Source: an uncultured Clostridia bacterium (GTDB lineage Bacteria > Bacillota > Clostridia > Oscillospirales > Acutalibacteraceae). From it: DNA of 64,000 nt. A program made the translations under genes and the position numbers. Below, piece after piece: positions 33,748-40,708 of this stretch. Every line of letters starts with the position of its first letter. The stretch's first letter is position 1. The stretch lies in NCBI GenBank assembly GCA_944383495.1, contig CALWPT010000023.1:61627-125626 (forward strand), written 5' to 3'. The notes beneath the pieces are model-generated. The model was not told the DNA's origin. It saw only the letters and a list, made by a program, of their open reading frames with translations, and did no database searches.

Positions 33748-34758
33748 TTACAATAGAGGGATTCCCTGAGAAGCGCAGGCCTGTACTGTCTCGGGCGGCC
33801 AAAGGGAAGCCTGTACCTCCCCAATATGCGCCTTGCGAAGCAGAAGCAGGCACAAGCGGGATTGCCCAATGCCGCCGCCAATGGACGCAGGCAACGTTCC
33901 CTTGATAATTCCTGTACAATACGGGTTTTTCAGCCGCTCTTCGCAACCGCTGAGAGCCAGCTGCCGCTTCAGCGCATGAGCGTCCACCCGAATGCCCATG
34001 GATGAAAGCTCCAGCGCGCAGTCAAGCAAATCATAATAGACCAGTAAATCGCCGTTCATAGTCCAGTCGTCATAATCAGGGGCCCGGCCGTCATGGGGAA
34101 CGCCCGATTGAAGCGCACCGCCAATCTGCATTAAAAACAAAGCCCCCGTCTCCTTAACGGCCGCCAGTTCCCGTTCCTTTGGGGATAATTCCGGATATTT
34201 GTCCTCCAAATCCTGCGCGGTGGCAAATGCGATCCGAGACGGCAAACGTCGGGTCAAGCAGTCGTATCGCTCCGCCATATAAGCCTCCGCCCGCAGGATT
34301 ACACCATAAATCGCTTCCACCGTTGCGCGCAGGGTTGCTTCTGTCCGCTCTGTCTGAGGGATCACCTTTTCCCAATCCCACTGATCCACATATAAGGAAT
34401 GGACGTTATCGGTGGTTTCATCCCGCCGGATCGCGTTCATATCGGTGTAAATTCCCTGGCCGGGAGCAATCCCGTAATGCGCCAGGGCGCTTCGCTTCCA
34501 TTTGGCCAGCGAATGCACCACCTGGCAGGGACGGTCGTGTTGCTCTAAAATTCCGAAGCTAACTGGGCGTTCTACCCCGTTCAGATCATCATTCAGTCCG
34601 GACTCAGGATAAACAAACAACGGCGCTGAAACCCGAATTAAATGCAGTGTATGGGCTAAGTCCCGCTCAAAATAGTCTTTCAAAGCCTTGAGCGCCGCCT
34701 CAGTTTCCAATACGGATAGAAGCGGTTTGTATGCCGGCGGAAAATAGGGCTGGGACAT
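33748..34758 (-). CDS. asnA: Aspartate-ammonia ligase (asparagine synthetase A)
   Basis: 336 residues from the ATG at 34758, nine bases after AGAAAGG; an in-frame ATG at 34767 touches the SD. It makes asparagine from aspartate, ammonia and ATP, with a class II aaRS-like fold. Family segments: LIRVSAPLFVYPESGLNDDLNGVERPVSF, SLAKWKRSAL, YTDMNAIRRDE, YVDQWDWEKVI, and GIGQSRLCLLLLRKAHIGEVQ at the C-terminus. It is carried by the spoIIID element, in reverse orientation to the other cargo. Why a housekeeping biosynthetic gene travels here is unclear. Confidence 0.96.
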   Translation of the reverse strand: MSQPYFPPAYKPLLSVLETEAALKALKDYFERDLAHTLHLIRVSAPLFVYPESGLNDDLNGVERPVSFGILEQHDRPCQVVHSLAKWKRSALAHYGIAPGQGIYTDMNAIRRDETTDNVHSLYVDQWDWEKVIPQTERTEATLRATVEAIYGVILRAEAYMAERYDCLTRRLPSRIAFATAQDLEDKYPELSPKERELAAVKETGALFLMQIGGALQSGVPHDGRAPDYDDWTMNGDLLVYYDLLDCALELSSMGIRVDAHALKRQLALSGCEERLKNPYCTGIIKGTLPASIGGGIGQSRLCLLLLRKAHIGEVQASLWPPETVQACASQGIPLL

Positions 34759-34868
34759 GAATGTCATCCTTTCTGTCGTATTTCATACAGGTACGTATTT
34801 TATATTTTATAATGTTATAATAATGCCATAATTTTACCAGAAAGTAAAGCCCCCCTTTCCATTGGGAA

Positions 34869-35282
34869 ATGTATAGATGTTGGTATTACAATGATGCGAA
34901 CCATAGGAGCACTGCCCTTATTCCCCCGTTTTTCTTTTCCATGTCGTCCAAAAATTGCCCCATGGGGTTGCGTGTGCTCAGACTGACAACGGTTCGGGGG
35001 TATCAACCGCCTGCCTTCAAAAGAGAACACGCTGTTAAAACAAGAGCTGACACGTCTTGGCTTCCGTCACAGATTTAGCTCCTACACACCATGCCATATC
35101 GGAAAAATAGCGCCCAGCCACTGCAAACACAACGAGTGATCCATATTTTTAACCACTTCTACAGCTTCAACGTATGGAAAAATGAGCTTGGCGTTCGTGA
35201 ACGAATTAACAACAATCTCCCAATTGATTCTCTTAACGGGCGTTCCCCATATCAGGCCCTTTACTCTTTCCCCGTTCTATAA
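34869..35282 (+). pseudogene. Degenerate DDE transposase (integrase-core) remnant
   Basis: Three plus-strand frames carry consecutive pieces of an integrase-core transposase: QTDNGSG (around 34978), KENTLLKQELTRLGFRHRFSSYTP then GKIAPSH (compare HNGKVERSH), and FYSFNVWKNELGVRERINNN through NGRSPYQALYSFPVL ending at 35282. Frameshifts and stops between them make it inactive. It is an old IS3/IS481-like copy. No terminal repeats were found. It fills most of the gap between asnA and the deacetylase gene. Confidence 0.7.
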
Positions 35283-35364
35283 CGCATTATTATTTGATCT
35301 ATGTCCTTTTAATTGGGTCATTCGTAAAATCGTTTTTTGTAAAGAAGCATTTTGGGGGGAATAA

Positions 35365-35393
35365 TTGACACTTAATAAAAAATATGGTAGTAT
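35365..35393 (+). promoter_or_regulatory. Promoter of the dockerin/deacetylase gene
   Basis: TTGACA (35365-35370), 17 bp, TAGTAT (35388-35393) with a TGG extension. It looks like a vegetative sigma-A promoter inside the element, giving a leader of about 85 nt. Confidence 0.75.
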
Positions 35394-35483
35394 ATGTCGA
35401 AATACCGCTGCGTCATGAAAATGCGCTGGGGTTTCTAATAAAAAACGGCATGTGTAGTATGTATATTTACTTGGAGGCATTTC

Positions 35484-36464
35484 ATGAAAGCGAAATGGAC
35501 CAAAAGTCTGTTTTCACTTCTCTTGGCTTTGGCGTTGCTATGCAGCCTGCTGCTTCCTTCCGCCGCCGCCCAACGAAAGCCGGGAGATTTGGACGGCAAT
35601 GGTCTGATCAATTCCAGGGACGCGTTATTAGTGCTGCAGTATTGCGTTCATCTAATAAAGCTGGACGCCCAGCAGATAGAAGCAGCTGACGCGGATCAGA
35701 ACGATAAGATCAACTCCGGCGATGCGCTTACCATTTTAAAGGTTGCCGTTGGGCTAATTGACGAGCCAACTCGTAAGCCTGCCACGCAGAAACCGACGTC
35801 CGCAGAGCCAAAGGTGAGAAAATACGTTGCCTTTACCTTTGACGACGGTCCAAATACCGGCGCATACGTTAGACTACTCGACCTGGCTGAAAACAAAGGC
35901 GCCCATTTCACCTTCTTTCTGGTGGGAAGCTATATTCAAGACAGCCATAAAAATATTCTTCAGCGGACAGTGAATCTAGGCTGCGAGTTGGGCAATCATT
36001 CCTTTAGCCATCAGCGGATGGGCGCGGGCACCGCTTTTGCCAGCGATCCCTCCCTTGGCGTCTTGGATGTGCAAAGGTGCTCGGACCGGATTGCGGAACT
36101 GATTGGCGATCAACATCGTCCGGTTGTGTACCGGGACCCCTTGCTGGATTCCACACCTGCCGTACTGGATGCCATTCACATGCCAATTATTCACGGCTGC
36201 AACCTGTATTCCGGTATCGAGGACTGGAACCCCCAGGATGTCAACAATATGGTTGATAAGCTGTTGTACGACGACAAGGGAAACCTGAAAATTCAAAACG
36301 GCGATATATTCCTGCTGCACGCAATTCAGCAAAGCACAGTGGACGCAACCGAGATCATGATGGATATTCTAGCCAAGGAAGGCTTTGCGTTTGTCACGGT
36401 TTCCGAACTGTTTGCTTTAAACGGCGTTTCGCCCAGCGTGAGAAAATACAATAACATTTCCTGA
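35484..36464 (+). CDS. Secreted polysaccharide deacetylase with type I dockerin
   Basis: 326 residues. A signal peptide (about residues 1-29, ending SAAAQ) is followed by a type I dockerin (about 33-92) with both calcium loops (GDLDGNGLINSRDALLVLQY and ADADQNDKINSGDALTILK). A NodB-type carbohydrate esterase domain comes next: TFDDGP at 118-123 and NHSFSH at 171-176 give the metal site. The usual RxPYG motif is replaced by YRDPLLDS, so substrate or activity may be altered. Dockerins plug into cohesins, but no scaffoldin was seen here. SD: TTGGAGG before the ATG. Cargo of the spoIIID element. Confidence 0.9.
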   Translation: MKAKWTKSLFSLLLALALLCSLLLPSAAAQRKPGDLDGNGLINSRDALLVLQYCVHLIKLDAQQIEAADADQNDKINSGDALTILKVAVGLIDEPTRKPATQKPTSAEPKVRKYVAFTFDDGPNTGAYVRLLDLAENKGAHFTFFLVGSYIQDSHKNILQRTVNLGCELGNHSFSHQRMGAGTAFASDPSLGVLDVQRCSDRIAELIGDQHRPVVYRDPLLDSTPAVLDAIHMPIIHGCNLYSGIEDWNPQDVNNMVDKLLYDDKGNLKIQNGDIFLLHAIQQSTVDATEIMMDILAKEGFAFVTVSELFALNGVSPSVRKYNNIS

Positions 36465-36567
36465 TCGCCTGCACCTAATACGATGAAAGGCACGGAGCGC
36501 ACAGAGGATAGGGCTGATTTTATCCAGTGAGGATCCCGAACGTATTTATAAAAGGAGTGAGCATACG

Positions 36568-38337
36568 TTGGATCAAAAGGTATCTCCTATCATTTCTCAT
36601 CATGCAGACCTATGCGTCGTGGGGGGCGGCCTGGCGGGTATGCTGACGGCGATTGCCGCGGCCCGCAGGGGTGTTTCTGTCGTTTTAATGCAGGATCGCC
36701 CGATGCTGGGCGGTAATTGCAGCAGCGAAATTCGTATGTGGGCCCTGGGCGCCCATGGGAACAACAACCGGGAGACGGGCATCCTGGAAGAAATTCTGTT
36801 GGAGAATATGCGCCGCAACCCGGAGCGCTCTTATGCCATATGGGATACTATTTTATACGAAAAGGTGGTCTGCGAGCCCAATATCACGCTGCTGCTTAAC
36901 TGCACCTGTATGCAGGCGGAAACGAACGACAGCAGGGTTTTGTCCGTAACCGGCTGGCAGTTAACGACTTATACATTTCACAACGTGGCCGCCAAGCTGT
37001 TTGCCGATTGCTCGGGGGACAGCGTGCTGGCCCCTTTGACCGGCGCCGCCTTCCGCATGGGAAGGGAAAGCCGGCAGGAATTCGGGGAGGATATTGCCCC
37101 CGAGCAGGCGGACAAAAAAACCATGGGCCTTTCCTGCTTGCTGCAAGCGCGGGAGCTGGATCATAAGGTAGAATTTGTACCGCCTGCTTTTGCATATCAA
37201 TACACGGAAGAAGACCTGGCGCACCGGAACCATTCCTTGGAGGATCAGAATTTCTGGTGGATTGAAATCGGCGGCGAAGACGATGCCATCGCCGGCGCGG
37301 AAGCAGCCCGGGAGGAACTGCTGAAAATCGCCTTAGGCGTATGGGATCATATTAAGAACCGGGGGAATCATGGCGCGGACAACTGGGAGCTGGAGTTTGT
37401 CGGCTTCCTCCCCGGCAAGCGGGAAAGCCGCCGATATGAAGGTGATCATATCCTGACCCAGAACGACGTGCGGGCCGAAGGTAGGTTTGAAGACCTCATC
37501 GCTTACGGCGGTTGGAGCATGGACGATCACCATCCCGCGGGATTTTACTACCGGGGTGAGCCCACCATTTACCACCAAGCGCCCTCGCCTTTTGGTATCC
37601 CTTACCGCTGCCTTTATTCTCGGAGCCTGGAAAACCTGTTCTGCGCAGGCCGAAATATCAGCGTGACACACGCTGCGATGAGTTCCTGCCGCGTTATGGC
37701 GACTTGCGCGATTTTGGGGCAGGCGGCAGGTACGGCCGCGGCCTTGTGTTTAGAGAATAATATTTTACCCCGGGAACTATATCAGCGGGGAGTCGGCAGG
37801 CTACAGCAGGCGCTGATGGAAGACGACTGCTATTTACCCTGGCATACCCGGGAAATGCCGGAATTGACGAATAACGCCCGCATTTCCTCCAGTGAAGGGG
37901 ATCCGGAGGTTCTTCGCAATGGTGTTGACCGTCCGATAGGCGAAAAGGACAACGGCCTGCTTCTTCCTTTTGGAGGATGGGTAGAATATGCGTGGGATGA
38001 GCCAAGTAGAGTTGAGGAAATTCGAATCGTATTTGACAGCGACCTAAACCGAGAGCAGTCCGTTCAAGGACCCCAGCGCCCTCTTGACGCACGGCGTCCT
38101 ATGCTCTGCAACCGGCCCATCGGGTATCCGCCTTTTCCCTTCCCCAAAACGATGACACGCGCTTTTCGTCTTGAGCTATATGGAGAGGACGGACTTTTGT
38201 GGGCCAAGGAAATCACCGATAACTGCCAGCGGCTGGTTCGGATTCCCTGCGGCGAAACGGGAACCTGCCTGCGGCTGATTCCCTTGGAGGGATACGGCTG
38301 CGAAGCATCCCATATATTTGGCTTTGATATTCGGTAA
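36568..38337 (+). CDS. FAD-dependent oxidoreductase (PF12831 type) with C-terminal beta domain
   Basis: 589 residues from the TTG at 36568, with AAGGAG 10 nt upstream. The N-terminal FAD-binding GGGLAGMLTAIAAARRG is near residue 19; GGNCSSEIRMWALGAHG and the C-terminal FAD segment LENLFCAGRNISVTHAAMSSCRVMATCAILGQAAG follow. The last 150 or so residues look like a beta-rich carbohydrate-binding or discoidin-like module. No signal peptide. The substrate is unknown; related proteins often sit near glycan-utilisation genes. A strong terminator follows. Cargo of the spoIIID element. Confidence 0.85.
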   Translation: MDQKVSPIISHHADLCVVGGGLAGMLTAIAAARRGVSVVLMQDRPMLGGNCSSEIRMWALGAHGNNNRETGILEEILLENMRRNPERSYAIWDTILYEKVVCEPNITLLLNCTCMQAETNDSRVLSVTGWQLTTYTFHNVAAKLFADCSGDSVLAPLTGAAFRMGRESRQEFGEDIAPEQADKKTMGLSCLLQARELDHKVEFVPPAFAYQYTEEDLAHRNHSLEDQNFWWIEIGGEDDAIAGAEAAREELLKIALGVWDHIKNRGNHGADNWELEFVGFLPGKRESRRYEGDHILTQNDVRAEGRFEDLIAYGGWSMDDHHPAGFYYRGEPTIYHQAPSPFGIPYRCLYSRSLENLFCAGRNISVTHAAMSSCRVMATCAILGQAAGTAAALCLENNILPRELYQRGVGRLQQALMEDDCYLPWHTREMPELTNNARISSSEGDPEVLRNGVDRPIGEKDNGLLLPFGGWVEYAWDEPSRVEEIRIVFDSDLNREQSVQGPQRPLDARRPMLCNRPIGYPPFPFPKTMTRAFRLELYGEDGLLWAKEITDNCQRLVRIPCGETGTCLRLIPLEGYGCEASHIFGFDIR

Positions 38338-38395
38338 ATTATAATATTGCAAGGCAGGATTTCCCAGTTAGAACTCACCCCAGGCATTTATGCTC

Positions 38396-38430
38396 GGGCG
38401 GCCCGTTTGACGGGCCGCCCTTCTTTTTTT
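38396..38430 (+). terminator. Terminator after the FAD-dependent oxidoreductase
   Basis: Perfect 10-bp GGGCGGCCCG/CGGGCCGCCC stem, 5-nt loop, then TTCTTTTTTT. It insulates the recombinase genes from cargo transcription. Confidence 0.93.
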
Positions 38431-38562
38431 TGGCAATCAAGCCATTTTCAGCCAACTCTCTTTGATGAGCGCAAAACCGCCTTTTTAAATTTCACCGTCC
38501 GTGTCCGGGTGTGAAGAAAAGCCCTGAACACAATATCCTGTGTATGAAGCGGACAAGCCCTG

Positions 38563-38570
38563 CATATATT
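38563..38570 (+). promoter_or_regulatory. Possible mother-cell-type -10 upstream of the recombinase
   Basis: CATATATT lies 30 bp before the small ORF and resembles sigma-E/sigma-K -10 elements (CATA core). The -35 is not clear. No sigma-A promoter was recognised between the terminator at 38430 and the recombinase. Confidence 0.25.
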
Positions 38571-38592
38571 GGAAACAAAGGAGGCGGTTAAG

Positions 38593-38739
38593 CTGAAACA
38601 GCAAAAACTGACGTTTCGTTTCCACCAATGCGGCAGCGAAGCAGACATTTCTATGCTTCTCATCCGGCTGTTCGCCGCGGCGCTTTGGACTGCCAGCTGC
38701 CAAACCAACGCAGCAGGAGAAGAGGAAAATAGAGTATGA
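38593..38739 (+). CDS. Small ORF coupled to the recombinase
   Basis: 48 codons from a CTG at 38593 with AGGAGG 8 nt upstream, ending in a TGA that overlaps the recombinase ATG (ATGA). The peptide starts KQQKLTFRFHQCGSEADISM and has a hydrophobic middle. The overlap and SD suggest translational coupling. I do not recognise the family with confidence. It could be a partner of the recombinase (excision factor or regulator) or only a leader ORF. Confidence 0.45.
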   Translation: MKQQKLTFRFHQCGSEADISMLLIRLFAAALWTASCQTNAAGEEENRV

Positions 38740-40223
38740 ATATTGCCGCTTACTGCCGGGTTTCTACCGACAAAAACGACCAGCTCAACAGCCTGGAGAC
38801 CCAAAAGCGGTTTTTTGAGGAATATGCAGAAAAATATGGGTATCGCCTGGTTCATATCTACGCTGACGAGGGAATCACCGGCACCCAGTTGAAAAAACGC
38901 CATGCGTTCCAGCAACTGATGGAGGACGCGGACAGCGGCCTGTTTGAAATGGTGGCAGTCAAGGATATTTCCCGGTTTGCGCGGAATGCAGTGGATTTTT
39001 TGCAGGGCATTCGATATTTAAAGCACAAAGGGATTGCGTGCAATTTCGTCAACGCCAGCCTGACCTCCCAGGACAGCGAAATGATCTTAGGAACCCTGGC
39101 GCTAGTAGCCCAGGAGGAAAGCGCCAACACCTCCAAGCGCGTTAAATTCAGCAAACGGCTCAACGCGGAAAAGGGGCGGGTTCCCAACCTGGTTTACGGA
39201 TATGATAAAACGCCGGGAGAGTTTTTCCAGCTGGCTATCAATGAACGGGAAGCGGCGGTGGTCCGCCGGATTTTTCGCCTTTATACAGAGGAACGGCAAG
39301 GCCAAGGCCGAATCGCCGCAATCCTGAATGCGGAAGGAATCGTAACCAAGCGGGGCTGCCGCTGGACGCAAACAGGTATCGCCCGCATCCTGCGCAATCC
39401 CATTTATATCGGACGAGTGGTCAACGGCCGGGAGGAGATTCAGGACTTTCTAACAGGGACCCGTGTCAAAAGAGAACAAAAGGACTGGCTTGTGAGGGAG
39501 AATCCCTCCCTGCAAATCGTGGAACAGGAATGCTTTAACGCTGCCGAAGCGCTAATGAACGCCAAAGGCAGTTCTCGTTTCCCAGGACGCCGCAGTGAAA
39601 AGCACCTGTTCAGCACCATTCTGCGGTGCCAATGCTGCGGCCGGTCTTTCAGAAGGCTGACCCGCACATATAAAAACACCTATGTCACCTGGGTATGCGG
39701 CGGCAGGAACGAACAGGGAACGGGCGCTTGCCGCAACCGTACTGTGATAAGCGAGCCGGCGCTTATCAAGGAGATGAACGATTACTTTTTGTCCCTGTTG
39801 GAAAAAAGGCCGGGCGCTTGGGATGAAATAAAAAGGGCGTTTGAAGGCGGCTTCACGGAGCGCAGGGCACGTGTGCACTCCTTGCAGGCGAAACGTCGGC
39901 AGTTGCTGAAGGAACGGGAGAAGTACATTGAACTACAGCTCAGTGAATTAATCTCTATGGAGGAATTAAAAGAAAAGCTGACGGCAAGCAAGGCCGCGCT
40001 TCTGCGTCTGGAAGGAGAGCTCGCTGCAGCGTCTCCCCCGCCGCCCTTTCCGGCGAACAGCCTAAAAAGCGCGATTCAGATAGAGCGGCTTACCAACGCT
40101 CAGCTAAGGCAGTTGATTGATCGAATAGAAGTGGATGAAGAAGGTCGGCTGGACATATATCTGCAAGGCGGTTTTCACACCGGTCATGACAGAAACGTTC
40201 AGGATTTCATCAACTGTACATAA
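38736..40223 (+). CDS. Large serine recombinase (SpoIVCA-like)
   Basis: 495 residues. The N-terminal resolvase domain begins NIAAYCRVSTDK with catalytic Ser10 and contains KDISRFARNAVDF. A recombinase domain follows (about 165-270), then a zinc ribbon with Cys298, Cys301, Cys321 and Cys332, and a coiled coil at about 380-430. This is the architecture of large serine integrases and SpoIVCA. It has its own start inside the element and reads toward spoIIID. Its TAA stop (40221-40223) lies at the right att repeat, so excision would replace the stop and extend the frame. It is the obvious enzyme for spoIIID rearrangement. Confidence 0.95.
   Translation: MNIAAYCRVSTDKNDQLNSLETQKRFFEEYAEKYGYRLVHIYADEGITGTQLKKRHAFQQLMEDADSGLFEMVAVKDISRFARNAVDFLQGIRYLKHKGIACNFVNASLTSQDSEMILGTLALVAQEESANTSKRVKFSKRLNAEKGRVPNLVYGYDKTPGEFFQLAINEREAAVVRRIFRLYTEERQGQGRIAAILNAEGIVTKRGCRWTQTGIARILRNPIYIGRVVNGREEIQDFLTGTRVKREQKDWLVRENPSLQIVEQECFNAAEALMNAKGSSRFPGRRSEKHLFSTILRCQCCGRSFRRLTRTYKNTYVTWVCGGRNEQGTGACRNRTVISEPALIKEMNDYFLSLLEKRPGAWDEIKRAFEGGFTERRARVHSLQAKRRQLLKEREKYIELQLSELISMEELKEKLTASKAALLRLEGELAAASPPPPFPANSLKSAIQIERLTNAQLRQLIDRIEVDEEGRLDIYLQGGFHTGHDRNVQDFINCT
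40210..40222 (+). repeat. Right attachment repeat (attR) in spoIIID
   Basis: TCAACTGTACATA, identical to the left repeat except C/T at position 6. The same bases serve as the end of the recombinase gene (Asn-Cys-Thr-stop) and as spoIIID Ser-Thr-Val-His in another frame. Confidence 0.85.
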
Positions 40224-40371
40224 AGACGTTTCTGAACGGCTGAAAGCGGTCGATCCCGCCCTTTACATGGAGGTGCGGCAGGTTCTTCAGGTCAATAAAT
40301 CGGAGCGGCATATCCGGGGTGGCATGGCAACTCGGAAAAAGTATCAGTCGCAGAACGGCGGTATGGGATAA
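40222..40371 (+). pseudogene. spoIIID: spoIIID, C-terminal part
   Basis: 49 codons, KDVSERLKAVDPALYMEVRQ then VLQVNKSERHIRGGMATRKK to a stop at 40371. This is the unmistakable SpoIIID C-terminus (KDVSERL, ERHIRGG, ATRKKY). It has no start or SD of its own and continues the KSTVH that breaks off at 33600. Excision of the element would attach it in frame. Confidence 0.9.
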
Positions 40372-40708
40372 AATGCATTATTGGGTGCGATTATAATCAT
40401 GCAATTGCAGCTTCCTCAACATATGCAAAGCTCAATGCGGGCTACGATCGTGGCCCGTATTGCGCTTTGAACGGCCTGTCATACTGTTGCAGCGGCAGGT
40501 AAAAATTTCTTCGAGAGCGGAGAGATACTACTTCAGTTCCAGAGCCGCCCGGCTGAGCAGCGGTGTTCCTTTCCCGCAGAAGGAAACGCCGCTGTCCTGC
40601 TGGCAAGATACAGATGAGTCACGCCGGGGCCGTCCTTGACAATGGCAAAAACGCCACAGGGCGTTCCATAGCTAAATCCGTAATACATGAATTTGAACCC
40701 CTTTATTC
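40372..40708. other. Gap after spoIIID with a hairpin
   Basis: No gene accepted. A 10-bp stem (40433-40442 with 40453-40462, one G-T pair) around ACGATCGT may end spoIIID transcription, although it lacks a clear T run. Confidence 0.35.

Larger units (their letters stand above)
33595..40222 (+). mobile_element. 6.62-kb skin-like intervening element in spoIIID
   Basis: The two halves of spoIIID are separated by 6,621 bp (repeat to repeat). The insert carries at its right end a large serine recombinase running toward spoIIID, as well as a small upstream ORF, asnA (reverse), a dockerin/deacetylase gene, an FAD-dependent oxidoreductase and a transposase relic. It has no phage structural genes. 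Crossover anywhere in GTACATA joins Thr-Val-His to Lys-Asp-Val in frame. The layout parallels the sigK skin element, where SpoIVCA excises DNA from the mother-cell chromosome. The split gene and repeats are seen directly; excision during sporulation is inferred. Confidence 0.88.

Noticed and set aside
33609..33905. 98-codon ORF just inside the left element end
   Set aside because: It runs through the palindromic terminator and antisense to asnA and has no SD. It is relevant only as a read-through extension of the recombinase in the circular form.
33595..40222. Prophage
   Set aside because: No capsid, tail, terminase or lysis genes; only a recombinase and metabolic or secreted cargo.
40433..40462. 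Third att-like site or tRNA fragment downstream of spoIIID
   Set aside because: It is a simple hairpin without GTACATA, cloverleaf or CCA; a weak terminator is more likely.
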